Assembly (NCBI RefSeq): GCF_907165215.1
Contig: NZ_CAJRAY010000106.1
Location: 1 to 52,396 of the forward strand
DNA length: 52,396 bases
Direction of reading: 5' to 3'
Origin: Thermobacillus xylanilyticus
GTDB taxonomy: Bacteria; Bacillota; Bacilli; Paenibacillales; Paenibacillaceae
Positions 17,114 to 25,814 of the stretch are shown here, one piece after another. The number at the start of each line of letters is the position of its first letter. Position 1 is the stretch's first letter. Both the position numbers and the translations under genes were made by a program. The notes under the pieces are model-generated. The model had not been told where the DNA came from and made no database searches. It worked only from the letters and a program-made list of their open reading frames with translations.

Positions 17114-18655
17114 TCATGCCGTTGTCCGAGCCGCTCCGAGCTGCAGCACATATTCGGCCAGCGTCCGCGTCATGACGCCGGTTGCCCCTTTCATGTCCCA
17201 GCCTCTGTCCTTGAACATCCAGGCGGTTCCGCCGATGTCCAGGTGAATCCACGGCAGTCTGTCGGCGAATTCGCCGATGAACAGCCCGCCCGTAATCGTG
17301 CCGGCATGGCGGCCGCCGCTGTTCTTCAGGTCGGCGGCGTCGCTTTCGAGTTGTTTGCGGTATTCCGGCCAGGACGGCAGCTGCCAGATCCGCTCGCCCG
17401 TCCTGCGGCTTGCTTCGATCAGTTCGGCGAGGAACGCGTCGTCGTTCGTCACCGCGCCGGTCGCGACGTCGCCGAGGGCGACCATGACGGCGCCGGTCAG
17501 CGTCGCCACGTCGATGAGCCGGGTCGCGCCGCGCCGGATGGCGGTCGTCAGCCCGTCGGCCAGCACGAGCCGCCCTTCGGCGTCGGTGTTGACGACCTCG
17601 ACCGTCCGGCCGCTCATCGTCTTGAGCACGTCGCCGGGCTTCAGCGCCCGGTCGGACGGCATGTTCTCCGCCGCCGGAATGACGGCGACGACGTTGACGG
17701 CGGGTTTCGCTTGGGCGATCACCCGCATCGCGCCGAGCACCGCCGCCGCGCCGGCCATGTCGGAGATCATCTCCTCCATGCCGTCCGCGCGCTTGAGCGA
17801 AATGCCGCCGGTGTCGAACGTGATGCCTTTGCCGACGAGGCCAAGCTTCTCCTTCGCATCCGGCGCACCCTCATAGTGCAGGACGATCATGCGCGGCGGA
17901 TTGGCGCTGCCCTGGCCGACGCCGAGCAGCCCGCCCATCTCCAGCTCCGCCGCGGTCCATTCATCGATCACTTCGATGTCGAGCTCAAATTCGTTGGCCA
18001 GCGCTTCGGCTTCGAGCGCCAGCATCTCCGGCGTCAGCATGTTGCCCGGCAGATTCGTGAGCCGGCGGGCATAGGCGACCGCTTCGCCGAACATCCGTCC
18101 CCGGCGCATGCCCGCCTGAAACGCCTCCGCCGAAGGGTCCGCCGCTGCCGATGGCGTAAACACGACGCGCAGCTTCGGCTCCTCCGGCTGCTCCCGGCGC
18201 TGCGGCACGCGGGCGGCGGCGCCGAGCATGAAGCCTTCCGCCAGCGCCTGCGCGCGAAGCCGCACCGCCTCCTCCGCGTCTTTCTCCGCCCCGCCCTTCA
18301 GCAGTTCCGGGCCGATGAGGACGCAGATGTTCTCCGTCTTGAGCTGCTTGCTAGCTTTCGCCGCGGCCGCTCCCGCCTGGCGCAGCGCATCGGCCGTACC
18401 GTCGCCGATGCCCGCGAGCACGACATATCCGGCTTTCATCGTCCCGAGCGTCGGGAAGGTCTGGGTGCCGCCCGCCTCGCCCTTGAACAGGCCGGACGTT
18501 CGGAACCGGCCGATCGCTTCCGCCAGCGCGGGGGGAAGCGGGCCGTCAGCCTTGCCGGCCGCCTCTCCGGCTTCCGGTCCCGCGAAGACGACGACCGTCC
18601 CGGCAGATTCCAACGCTTCCTCAAGACCGCTTGTATAATGAAGTTCGACTCCCAA
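17114..18655 (-). CDS. pepA: Leucyl aminopeptidase, M17 family
   Basis: 513 residues, normal for the family. The cytosolic hexameric enzyme removes N-terminal residues from peptides using two metal ions. The catalytic domain is clear: LVGKGITFDTGGISLK with active-site Lys and metal Asp, SDMAGAAAVLGAM, and the M17 signature NTDAEGRLVLAD. It ends with LPWIHLDIGGTAW. The N-terminal macro-like domain is less conserved. TTG 18655 is preferred because GGAGG lies 7 bp upstream; an upstream TTG gives an 7-residue longer frame without such a site. Confidence 0.95.
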   Translation of the reverse strand: MGVELHYTSGLEEALESAGTVVVFAGPEAGEAAGKADGPLPPALAEAIGRFRTSGLFKGEAGGTQTFPTLGTMKAGYVVLAGIGDGTADALRQAGAAAAKASKQLKTENICVLIGPELLKGGAEKDAEEAVRLRAQALAEGFMLGAAARVPQRREQPEEPKLRVVFTPSAAADPSAEAFQAGMRRGRMFGEAVAYARRLTNLPGNMLTPEMLALEAEALANEFELDIEVIDEWTAAELEMGGLLGVGQGSANPPRMIVLHYEGAPDAKEKLGLVGKGITFDTGGISLKRADGMEEMISDMAGAAAVLGAMRVIAQAKPAVNVVAVIPAAENMPSDRALKPGDVLKTMSGRTVEVVNTDAEGRLVLADGLTTAIRRGATRLIDVATLTGAVMVALGDVATGAVTNDDAFLAELIEASRRTGERIWQLPSWPEYRKQLESDAADLKNSGGRHAGTITGGLFIGEFADRLPWIHLDIGGTAWMFKDRGWDMKGATGVMTRTLAEYVLQLGAARTTA

Positions 18656-18695
18656 GATCCATCCTCCAAACCGCAATGCTTCTCGCCCGTTCCGG

Positions 18696-18729
18696 AAAAA
18701 GCAAAAGAATCGGGCGCTAACCCGATTCT
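18696..18729 (-). terminator. Intrinsic terminator of the histidine kinase gene
   Basis: Minus-strand hairpin AGAATCGGG / CCCGATTCT (18707-18729) with a T-rich tail, just after the kinase stop. Confidence 0.88.
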
Positions 18730-18735
18730 AATGCT

Positions 18736-20109
18736 TTAATCCACCGAAGGCAAATAGATCTTGAATTCCGTTCCTTCGCCCGGACGGCTGCTCACCCGGA
18801 TCGTTCCGCCGTGATTTCGGATGATGCGGTAGCTGACCGAAAGCCCCAGCCCGGTGCCCTGTTGTTTCGTCGTGAAAAACGGATCGAACAGGCGGCTCAT
18901 CGTCGACTGGTCCATCCCTTTGCCGTTGTCGCGGACGGAAATTTCGACGAATGCGCCGTCTTTCCGTGCGACGATGTCGATGCGCCCGCTCCTTGCGCCG
19001 CCGAGTTCGGTGATCGCATCGAGCGCGTTCTTGACGATGTTCAGCATCACCTGCTTGATCTGCTTGACATCGATCGATACTTTCGCCTGTGCGTCGTACG
19101 CTTCAAGATGCATCTGGCAGCCTCGCATGATCGCTTCGCTCTCCGACAGCAGCATGACTTCCTTCAGCAGCGATTCAATGGTGACGATCTGCGCCATCGG
19201 TGCGGTCGGCTTGCTCGAGTTGAGAAATTCATAGATGATGTCGTTCGCGCGGTCGATCTCGTCGAGGATGATGCGCGCGTATTCCTCTTTGCCGAGCGTC
19301 ATCAGATGCGGCCTGAGCAGTTGAATGAAGCCGCGGATCGACGTGAGGGGGTTGCGGATCTCGTGCGCGATGGATGCCGCGATTTTGCCGAGCATGGCGA
19401 GCTTGTCGTTCTGATAGGCCGTCTGCTCGATCTGCTTGAACTCGGACACATCCTTGACACTGACCAGATATTGGCCGTCCAGTTGGTCGCCGTACGTGAT
19501 GGTGATGAGCAGATGGCGCCCCTGCGCGTCCTGCATTTCGAAATACCGGGAGCGCTTCAGCACCATTTCCTTGCAAATCCGGAGAATCATCCGTTTGACG
19601 GAACGCTTGAGCTGCGGGTGGAAAAGAATGTTGCGCAGGTTGCAGCCTGCAAGCGTTTTCCTCGGAACGTCGAGCAACTTCGCCATCTGCAGATTGATGA
19701 AGGACAGCGTGCCTTCGCTGTCAAACAGAGCGATGCCGCTGTCCATGTGCTGCAGAACGCTTTCATACTTGTTTTTGACATCAACAACCGAGCGGCGCGA
19801 GCGGTTCAGCTGCTCCTTCATTTCCGTGTACCATTCAAACGTCGGTCCGGTTTGCAGTTTCTTGCCGCGGAAAGCCGTCATGGTTTCGATCAGAAACGGA
19901 AACGACCGGTCATAGATGCCCAGCGCTTCCTCCGGCTCCGCATTGGCAATCAGCATCTGTACGGCGGCGTGGTGCATCGCGACGATATCTTCCGGCTGAA
20001 CCCCCTCCAATGTACGGCCCAATTCGACCGCATTCTGAAGCGAGACCGGCGATTCGGTTCGCAAATAGGCTGCAAGCGCGGGAAAATAACGCCTGCTGGT
20101 CGACAACAT
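18736..20109 (-). CDS. Cytosolic PAS-domain histidine kinase (sporulation-kinase-like)
   Basis: 457 residues without membrane segments. An all-helical N-terminal region (about 1-95) resembles RsbU/RsbR-type N-domains, then a PAS domain (about 115-225, YESVLQHMDSGIALFDSEG), a HisKA dimerisation domain with phospho-acceptor H249 in SIAHEIRNPLTSIRGF, and a HATPase domain with N-box NIVKNALDAI, DNGKGM and GTGLGLSVSYRI. The H-box context is close to KinA/KinE and NtrB-type kinases, so it may feed a phosphorelay; no response regulator gene is adjacent. ATG 20109 has GGAGGAGGG upstream. It ends at its own terminator. Confidence 0.88.
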   Translation of the reverse strand: MLSTSRRYFPALAAYLRTESPVSLQNAVELGRTLEGVQPEDIVAMHHAAVQMLIANAEPEEALGIYDRSFPFLIETMTAFRGKKLQTGPTFEWYTEMKEQLNRSRRSVVDVKNKYESVLQHMDSGIALFDSEGTLSFINLQMAKLLDVPRKTLAGCNLRNILFHPQLKRSVKRMILRICKEMVLKRSRYFEMQDAQGRHLLITITYGDQLDGQYLVSVKDVSEFKQIEQTAYQNDKLAMLGKIAASIAHEIRNPLTSIRGFIQLLRPHLMTLGKEEYARIILDEIDRANDIIYEFLNSSKPTAPMAQIVTIESLLKEVMLLSESEAIMRGCQMHLEAYDAQAKVSIDVKQIKQVMLNIVKNALDAITELGGARSGRIDIVARKDGAFVEISVRDNGKGMDQSTMSRLFDPFFTTKQQGTGLGLSVSYRIIRNHGGTIRVSSRPGEGTEFKIYLPSVD

Positions 20110-20336
20110 CAAACCGCCCTCCTCCGCATTCCGGACGGAAAAGTCGGCACCTGGGCAAAGGCTTCCGCCCGCCATCCAAACCAATCGGCATCGCCTCCGA
20201 TGTTGATCCTGGATGCGCAGTCATTCCAAACCTCGGTTACCCTAATCATAGAGACGGGCATGACAGCGTGTCAACCGAAGAGTTTGTCGATTTGTGTGGT
20301 CGCTTAAGCCATGTCTTCCTTCCTGGTCCGGGCCGC

Positions 20337-22151
20337 TCATTGCCGCCTGGGACCCGGACCTTCGCCTCCGGCATAAGCGGCGGAATCTGCTCCGGACCGC
20401 ATAAATCCGGCCATTTGAACATCCCGGGAGCCGGGTCGATCGTCCTGCTGCCGTTCCGCCTTCCGCTCGCCTGCTCCGTCATGCCGGCCGCGGGAATTTT
20501 GTCCATAACTCCGATATTTGTCGTTTGAGCTCCTTTTCTGTTGATACTGCTCCTGTTGTTTTTGCCGATTCTGCTCTTGCTGCTTCTGCTGTTTCTGATC
20601 TTGTCGATTTTGCTGTTTATGCGCTTGCTGCTTTTTCTGCTCCTGCTGCCTCTGCTTCTGCTGTTCCTGATGCTTTTGTTCCTGGCGCTTCTCCCGCTCC
20701 TGCCGCAGCTTCAGCTCCGGCTGTTTCTGTTGTTCCCGCTTTCGCTGCTCCCATTGTTTTTGCTGCTCTTGCTGTCTCTTCTGCTCCTCCTGCTGCTGCA
20801 GCTTCCGGCCGAATGTCTGCCGCTCTGATGTGCGAACGGACGACTCGGCCTCGCGCTGTTGCCGCCAATCCGGCGTCTGCCGTTCCGGCTTGCGGTTATT
20901 CGACACAGCCTCGCGCAGGTTCCGGCCGTACGCCTGCTCCGCCTTCCAGGCCGCCTGCCATGCGAACAGACCTGCGGACTGCCGAACTTCCGCCTTCTCC
21001 TCGGATTTCTTCGCCTTGCCGGACTTCTCGTTCGACCGGGCTGCCGGCTTGTCCTTCTTGCCGGCGTTGGCTGACGCTTTCTTGCCCGCGTCCGCGGAAG
21101 CCTTCTTCCCGGCGTTCGCCGATGCCGCTTGGCCATTGCCTGAACCCGCGGAATGGTTTTGCGCTTTCGCCGTCTCTTTGGCCAGCAGGTCGGCCAGTTC
21201 GCGTTTCCGCTCTTCGTCCGACTGCCCGTCGCCGAGCAATCCGGAGATACCGCCGTACGGCTCGACCGCCTGCCGGATCGATCCCTTCTTGAGATCATCC
21301 AGCGAGATCGGCAGCCCCTGCTTTTCCGCCAGCAGATAGACGGCCATCTTGCCCGGCGAGACGCCGTTCGCCTGCGCCCTTTCCCGCAGTTCGCCCGGTG
21401 CGCGGACGATCGTCACCTCAATGTCGGGTCCGGATGCCGCGTTCGGCTTGCTCCTCAAGGCCGGATCCGATTCAGCGGGGACATCCGCGGCCGCTTTCGA
21501 TCCCGGCTTCGATACCGATCCGGGTTGCGATTCGGATTTCGATCCGGAATCCGATCCCGGATCTCCCGCATCCGTCCCGGCTGCGACCGTCACGTCATTC
21601 ACGACGGCATGCTGCACCGCCGCCGCATGAAGGGCCTGACCGATCTCCTGCATCAGTTCCTCTTCGAACTGTTCGGCCGTGCCAGCCGCCGCCATGCTGG
21701 TGACGAACACCTCGCCGCCGTTCTGCAAATATTGCGCTTCCTCCGCGTTGCGAATGATGTCCGCCGCAACCTCGCCGACCGGCCTTTTCCTGTATTCGAC
21801 GCCTTCGATCACCCGCTCGCCGTCCGGATTGAGCGCAAGGAGCTCAACGACGCTGCGGCGCTTGTCCACGCCGATCTCGACGCTCGGATTGATGTCGATC
21901 GCCACATAGGCCGCGACCTTCGGTTCATCGAAAATCGACAACCTCGGCAGCGCGAAAGCCATAAGGAGCAGGACGGCGGCCGCGGAGGCGGTAAGCAGGA
22001 GCCGTCGGTGCAATGCCGCCCGGCGCAGCAGCGAAAAGCCGATCTCCTCGCCGACCTCTCCCGGGCTGCCGGGCACTTCCACGAATTCGCCTTCCGGCGT
22101 CAGGACGACCAGGCTGCGCCGATTCGCGGCCATGACGATTCCCCTTCTCAC
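20337..22151 (-). CDS. rsgI: Anti-sigma-I factor RsgI with long Gln/Lys/Arg-rich tail
   Basis: 604 residues. The cytosolic anti-sigma domain (1-48, MRRGIVMAANRRSLVVLTPE) is followed by one membrane segment (about 51-69), an outside domain typical of RsgI (VAAYVAIDINPSVEIGVD, about 78-210), a Ser/Gly/Pro linker and a second small folded region (about 240-310). The last about 270 residues are extremely rich in Gln, Lys, Arg and Glu with repeated QQKQ-type words, presumably disordered and outside the cell. No carbohydrate-binding module is visible. GTG 22151 overlaps the sigI stop by 4 bp (GTGA), giving translational coupling. It should hold SigI at the membrane until a wall or polymer signal arrives. 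Confidence 0.92.
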   Translation of the reverse strand: MRRGIVMAANRRSLVVLTPEGEFVEVPGSPGEVGEEIGFSLLRRAALHRRLLLTASAAAVLLLMAFALPRLSIFDEPKVAAYVAIDINPSVEIGVDKRRSVVELLALNPDGERVIEGVEYRKRPVGEVAADIIRNAEEAQYLQNGGEVFVTSMAAAGTAEQFEEELMQEIGQALHAAAVQHAVVNDVTVAAGTDAGDPGSDSGSKSESQPGSVSKPGSKAAADVPAESDPALRSKPNAASGPDIEVTIVRAPGELRERAQANGVSPGKMAVYLLAEKQGLPISLDDLKKGSIRQAVEPYGGISGLLGDGQSDEERKRELADLLAKETAKAQNHSAGSGNGQAASANAGKKASADAGKKASANAGKKDKPAARSNEKSGKAKKSEEKAEVRQSAGLFAWQAAWKAEQAYGRNLREAVSNNRKPERQTPDWRQQREAESSVRTSERQTFGRKLQQQEEQKRQQEQQKQWEQRKREQQKQPELKLRQEREKRQEQKHQEQQKQRQQEQKKQQAHKQQNRQDQKQQKQQEQNRQKQQEQYQQKRSSNDKYRSYGQNSRGRHDGAGERKAERQQDDRPGSRDVQMAGFMRSGADSAAYAGGEGPGPRRQ

Positions 22152-22963
22152 GATCCCACCTCCCTCGATGCCGCCGCTTCCTGCACGGCCGGCTGTAAAT
22201 AGGACTGCAACAACGGAAAGTCGCCCGACAGAATCAGGGCGGTCGCCATGATATATTTCCGGTTTCGCTCAAGCGTCTTGCGCGATACCTGGCAGTATTC
22301 CATCAGTTCCTTGATCGGCAGACGGCCGTGCCGCTCCATGACGGCCATCAGTTCGGGCCGGCTCGCCAGCTCCGCGCTGATGCCGAGCAGCATGGCGCGG
22401 GAGTCGGCATGCCGGGGCGACCGGTCAGCGAGATCGGTGAACGAGATGCCGCATCGCTCAAGCCGCTCGGCCAGCGCTTCGATCTCCAGCCGCCGGGATT
22501 CGGACAGCCGTTCGGCGACATACGCGTCCATCGCGCCTGCCGTCTCCGCGGCGTTCACGGGCGATTCGCCGCTCTGCTCGCCTTCGAACGCGCTCATCGG
22601 CAGAGACCGGGCGTGGCGCTGCTCCTTGCGGACATAGTCGATCAGACGTCTGCGGATGACCGTGTCGGCGAAACCGAGAAACGATTTTCCGGCGTTGTCA
22701 TCGTAGCCGTCGATCGCCTCATTGAACGCGGCAAGGGCGATGCTGTATTCATCATCGCGCGACGGATCGATATATCGTTTGCAGAAGCGGCTTGCCGCTT
22801 TGGCGATATAGGGGCGGTAGTCCGCGATGAACGATTCGCGGAGCGCGTCGTCCCCTGCCCGGATGCGGGCCACGACCGTCTCCGGCGGTTCCTGCGCGCC
22901 ATTCCGCGCGTTTCCGCCGGATCCGGGCTTGCCGAACAGCCGCTTGATCAGTAGAAGTAACAA
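22148..22963 (-). CDS. sigI: RNA polymerase sigma factor SigI
   Basis: 271 residues. The region-2-like part shows FIADYRPYIAKAASRFCKRY, DEYSIALAAFNEAIDGYD and SFLGFADTVIRRRLIDYVRK, characteristic of SigI. The C-terminus holds the SigI-specific DNA-binding domain (ELMEYCQVSRKTLERNRKYI). In Bacillus and Clostridium SigI controls cell-wall or polysaccharide-related genes and is inhibited by RsgI. TTG 22963 is preferred: GAGG lies 8 bp upstream and the protein then begins MLLLLIKRLFGK, like other SigI. GTG 22972 would be almost on top of the ribosome site. Confidence 0.92.
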   Translation of the reverse strand: MLLLLIKRLFGKPGSGGNARNGAQEPPETVVARIRAGDDALRESFIADYRPYIAKAASRFCKRYIDPSRDDEYSIALAAFNEAIDGYDDNAGKSFLGFADTVIRRRLIDYVRKEQRHARSLPMSAFEGEQSGESPVNAAETAGAMDAYVAERLSESRRLEIEALAERLERCGISFTDLADRSPRHADSRAMLLGISAELASRPELMAVMERHGRLPIKELMEYCQVSRKTLERNRKYIMATALILSGDFPLLQSYLQPAVQEAAASREVGS

Positions 22964-22988
22964 CCGCTCCACCTCTAATCAGATAACC

Positions 22989-23017
22989 TTCGCAGGCCCG
23001 TCCATTTTTCGGGGGGT
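22989..23017 (-). promoter_or_regulatory. Candidate sigma-I autoregulatory promoter
   Basis: Minus-strand ACCCCC (23017-23012) and CGAA (22992-22989), separated by 19 bp. These match the -35 ACCCCC and -10 CGAA elements described for SigI promoters, here directly upstream of sigI. Transcription would start near 22982, leaving a short leader that fits the TTG start at 22963. Motif match is direct; function is inference. Confidence 0.65.
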
Positions 23018-23071
23018 GCGGGCAATAACGGCTGCCGCCGTCCGCTTTGGAAGGCGTACCATCTCCCGGAG

Positions 23072-23101
23072 CAAAAAAACAGCCTCCTTGCGGGAGGCTG
23101 T
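23072..23101 (-). terminator. Intrinsic terminator upstream of sigI
   Basis: Minus-strand hairpin ACAGCCTCC / GGAGGCTGT (23079-23101) with seven T. It ends the 23120-23545 transcript and insulates sigI. Confidence 0.93.
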
Positions 23102-23119
23102 CGTGAGATGACGGCCAAG

Positions 23120-23545
23120 TCAAGTGCGCCGGCCGCTCGTCCGCCGCTGCGCCAGCTTGTTGCGCCGGTTGTTCAGGGCGGTGAGCCGCCGCTTCAGCTG
23201 CTCTTCCCATTCCCGGTCGCCGAGCTGTTTGGCGAATGCCAGCAGATCAAGCGCCATGTCGATCTGATTCAGCACGATCTCCATCGGGTCCTCGTCTTCG
23301 TGATTGACGCAGTTCGCCAGCAGCTCATCGCGATCCTGATCGACATAGTCGCGGAAATCCACCTCGGAGGCGCCGTCTCCGTGCGCGTATTCCGCGAGCA
23401 ATTCGTATTCCTGTTCGACCAGATGATGAATTTCGACACGATGGCAGACCGGACAGAACAGAATCGGCACATTGTGGATGAACGTGCGGAAATGCTTCAT
23501 CGTCCCCCTCGTACCGATCATGCTCGCGCCGCAGCAGAAGCTCAT
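23120..23545 (-). CDS. Small conserved protein with zinc-ribbon-like cysteines
   Basis: 141 residues. The N-terminus begins MSFCCGASMIGTRGTMK and then FCPVCHRVEIHH, so a CC and a CPxC pair plus His residues could bind zinc. The rest is acidic and helical (EYELLAEYAHGDGASEVDFR, then a DRDELLANCVNHEDEDPMEI stretch) and ends with a basic coil. I cannot name the family with confidence; YgiT-type zinc-finger proteins are a possibility. ATG 23545 has GGAGGTGA upstream, better than the longer frame. Single-gene unit. Confidence 0.72.
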   Translation of the reverse strand: MSFCCGASMIGTRGTMKHFRTFIHNVPILFCPVCHRVEIHHLVEQEYELLAEYAHGDGASEVDFRDYVDQDRDELLANCVNHEDEDPMEIVLNQIDMALDLLAFAKQLGDREWEEQLKRRLTALNNRRNKLAQRRTSGRRT

Positions 23546-23681
23546 CGCCGTCACCTCCGATTCGGCCGGATCATTCTTCCCTTGCCCCATTGTATTCGCC
23601 GCCGGAAGTCCGAATTCCTTCACGCCGCCGGCAAGAAAAATATCAAGAAGCCATGAATCCGGGCTTTCGTTCATGTTTTAA

Positions 23682-23710
23682 TTGAGATTTGACGACTTGA
23701 TTTCTATAAT
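23682..23710 (+). promoter_or_regulatory. Sigma-A-type promoter of the YdjM-like gene
   Basis: TTGAGA at 23682-23687, a 17-bp gap, and TATAAT at 23705-23710. Predicted start of transcription is about 23717, which rules out the upstream in-frame start codons and supports ATG 23760. Confidence 0.82.
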
Positions 23711-23759
23711 ATTTATGGATTTCTTTATTTTGGAACAACGTTCGCGTGAGGAGTTCGAC

Positions 23760-24704
23760 ATGGTCAATGATATTTTGCATCACGCCTGCACCGGAGCGAT
23801 TATCGCGCTGCTGTTCAGCACGCCAAAGAAAACATGGTTTTATCTCTTGCTCGGCGCGGCTGCGGCCCTTCTCCCTGACGTAACGAAGGAGCTGTTTCAA
23901 GATTCACTGCTGCACTCCCTGATCGCCGCACCTTTCGCAGCGGCTCTGTTCGCCGGGATATTGAAAACCATTTTCAAGAAAGAACCGTTCATGCGAATCT
24001 TCGGCTCCTTTCTGGCCGCCTTCGTGTTCGGACATCTGCTGCTGGATCTGATCGACAACGGCAACGCCATTTTTTATCCCTTTGTCAAGGAAGAACTGGA
24101 GTACAGCATCATCAGCAAATCGACCCCATTGGTTTGGATCATTGCGCTCGCCGCCATCTCCGCCGGTTTGGCCTTCAAGAGAATCCGGCTCTTGTCCGCT
24201 GCGGGGATCTTGACGATTCTCCTGTACATCGGATTCCAGGCCGCTGCGAAAGAGATGGTGACAAACGCCTTGCACGAGCGGTATCCGTTCCCCAATGCCG
24301 CGATAACCGTATTTCCGACAGGAGAGTGGCCCTGGGAAGCGATGAACTGGTCCTATCATGCAAGATCCGAACAATTTCTGGCCAGCGGCGACAGCAATGC
24401 CACAGGCGGCAAAATCAGCGAAACGCTCTTCTACTTCACGGCTCCCGGAGAAGGATTGCGTTACCGTGTCGAAGAATGGACGAAAACGCGGGAATCCTTC
24501 GTTCTTAAATGCTTCGATGAGCAAAATGGCCAGATCGTCTATTCCAATCATCAGACGGCATCCATTGGCGTCCCGCGGCTTGATGGTCGAACCTTCCGGC
24601 ACACAAGGCGCCCTCCCCGGTTCCGTCCGGAATCCGGAGTAGTCCTCAAGGCGAAAAAAGCCGCATCCGCCTTGCGGCGGACACGGCTTGTCCGATGTTC
24701 GTGA
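23760..24704 (+). CDS. YdjM-like membrane-bound metal-dependent hydrolase family protein
   Basis: 314 residues. The N-terminal half has about five hydrophobic segments with motifs HHACTGAI, LLPDVTKE, LLHSLIAAPF and FGHLLLDLIDNG, whose conserved His and Asp residues are typical of the YdjM/YfhP (DUF457) family of putative metal-dependent membrane hydrolases. The C-terminal half is a soluble domain. ATG 23760 has GAGGAG upstream and fits the promoter at 23682. The last about 40 codons are odd: arginine-rich, and they run through the minus-strand leuB terminator, so the natural end may be earlier or altered by a frameshift. Confidence 0.78.
   Translation: MVNDILHHACTGAIIALLFSTPKKTWFYLLLGAAAALLPDVTKELFQDSLLHSLIAAPFAAALFAGILKTIFKKEPFMRIFGSFLAAFVFGHLLLDLIDNGNAIFYPFVKEELEYSIISKSTPLVWIIALAAISAGLAFKRIRLLSAAGILTILLYIGFQAAAKEMVTNALHERYPFPNAAITVFPTGEWPWEAMNWSYHARSEQFLASGDSNATGGKISETLFYFTAPGEGLRYRVEEWTKTRESFVLKCFDEQNGQIVYSNHQTASIGVPRLDGRTFRHTRRPPRFRPESGVVLKAKKAASALRRTRLVRCS
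24654..24689 (-). terminator. Intrinsic terminator of the ilv-leu operon
   Basis: Minus-strand hairpin AAGCCG..TCCGCC / GGCGGA..CGGCTT (24658-24689) followed by T. It follows leuB by 30 bp and overlaps the 3' end of the opposing YdjM-like gene. Confidence 0.9.
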
Positions 24705-24718
24705 GACACGTATTCGGA

Positions 24719-25795
24719 TTATTTCATCGCGGCGACGATCAGATCGCCCATTTGCTGCGTGCCGACCGCCTTGCTCCGGTCGGTCGCGATGTCCGCCGTC
24801 CGATGGCCGGCGTCCAGCACGCTCGCAACCGCGTCCTCGATCGACTGCGCGGCTTCGTGATAGCCGAACGTCAGGCGGTACATGAGCGCGACGGACAGAA
24901 TCGTCGCGATCGGGTTCGCGATGCCCTGGCCCGCGATGTCCGGCGCCGAGCCGTGCACCGGCTCGTACAGGCCGAAGGCGCCCTCGCCGAGCGAAGCGGA
25001 AGACAGCATGCCGATCGAACCGGTCAGCATGGCCGCCTCGTCGCTCAGGATGTCGCCGAACATGTTCTCCGTCACGATGACGTCGAAGCTCGCCGGACGG
25101 CGCAGCAGCTGCATCGCGCAGTTGTCGACCAGCACATGCTCAAGCTCGACGTCCGGGTATTCCGGTGCGATCCGGTTGACGACCTCGCGCCAGAGGCGGG
25201 ACGTCTCGAGCACGTTCGCCTTGTCGACCGAAGCGAGCTTCTTGCGGCGCGTGCGGGCGATTTCGAACGCCTGGCGCACGATGCGCTCGACTTCATGCAC
25301 GTTGTAGACGCACGTGTCGACCGCTTCTTCGCCGTTCGCACCTTCGCGGCGGAATTTGTCGCCGAAGTAGATGCCGCCGGTCAGCTCGCGCACGACGATC
25401 AGGTCCGTGCCTTCAAGCACTTCCGGTTTCAGCGTCGACGCGTCTTTCAGGCAGTCGAAAATTTTCGCCGGACGGATGTTCGAGAACAGCCCGAGCGCCT
25501 TGCGGATGCCGAGCAGCCCCGTCTCCGGGCGAAGCTCCTTCGGATTGTTGTCCCACTTCGGACCGCCGACCGCGCCAAGCAGCACCGCGTCCGCCGCCTT
25601 GCACATGTCGAGGGTCTCCTGCGGCAGCGGCGTCCCTTTCTCGTCGATCGCGATGCCGCCGAACAGGCCGTGCTCGAATTCGAAACTCAGCCCGTACAGT
25701 TCTTCCGTCTTCTTCATCACTTTGATCGCTTCCGCGACCACCTCGGGACCGATGCCGTCGCCGGCGATGACCGCGATTTTCTTCGTATCCGCCAT
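24719..25795 (-). CDS. leuB: 3-isopropylmalate dehydrogenase
   Basis: 358 residues, normal length. It oxidises and decarboxylates 3-isopropylmalate with NAD+ in leucine synthesis (cytosolic dimer, Mg2+ or Mn2+). Family features: [20 protein letters not shown] at the N-terminus, [11 protein letters not shown], the substrate-binding [20 protein letters not shown] stretch, [12 protein letters not shown], and the C-terminal [20 protein letters not shown] with the NAD-site sequence. It starts 19 bp after leuA and is the last gene of the operon. leuC and leuD do not follow. Confidence 0.97.
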   Translation of the reverse strand: MADTKKIAVIAGDGIGPEVVAEAIKVMKKTEELYGLSFEFEHGLFGGIAIDEKGTPLPQETLDMCKAADAVLLGAVGGPKWDNNPKELRPETGLLGIRKALGLFSNIRPAKIFDCLKDASTLKPEVLEGTDLIVVRELTGGIYFGDKFRREGANGEEAVDTCVYNVHEVERIVRQAFEIARTRRKKLASVDKANVLETSRLWREVVNRIAPEYPDVELEHVLVDNCAMQLLRRPASFDVIVTENMFGDILSDEAAMLTGSIGMLSSASLGEGAFGLYEPVHGSAPDIAGQGIANPIATILSVALMYRLTFGYHEAAQSIEDAVASVLDAGHRTADIATDRSKAVGTQQMGDLIVAAMK

Positions 25796-25814
25796 GCAGC
25801 TTGTTTCCTCCCCG

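Noticed and set aside
20541..20828. Leucine-rich plus-strand frame
   Set aside because: Antisense of the CAG/AAG-rich rsgI tail, which reads as poly-leucine on the other strand.
23692..23710. TTGACG as -35 for the YdjM-like gene
   Set aside because: Only 10 bp from TATAAT; the TTGAGA 17 bp upstream is correctly spaced.
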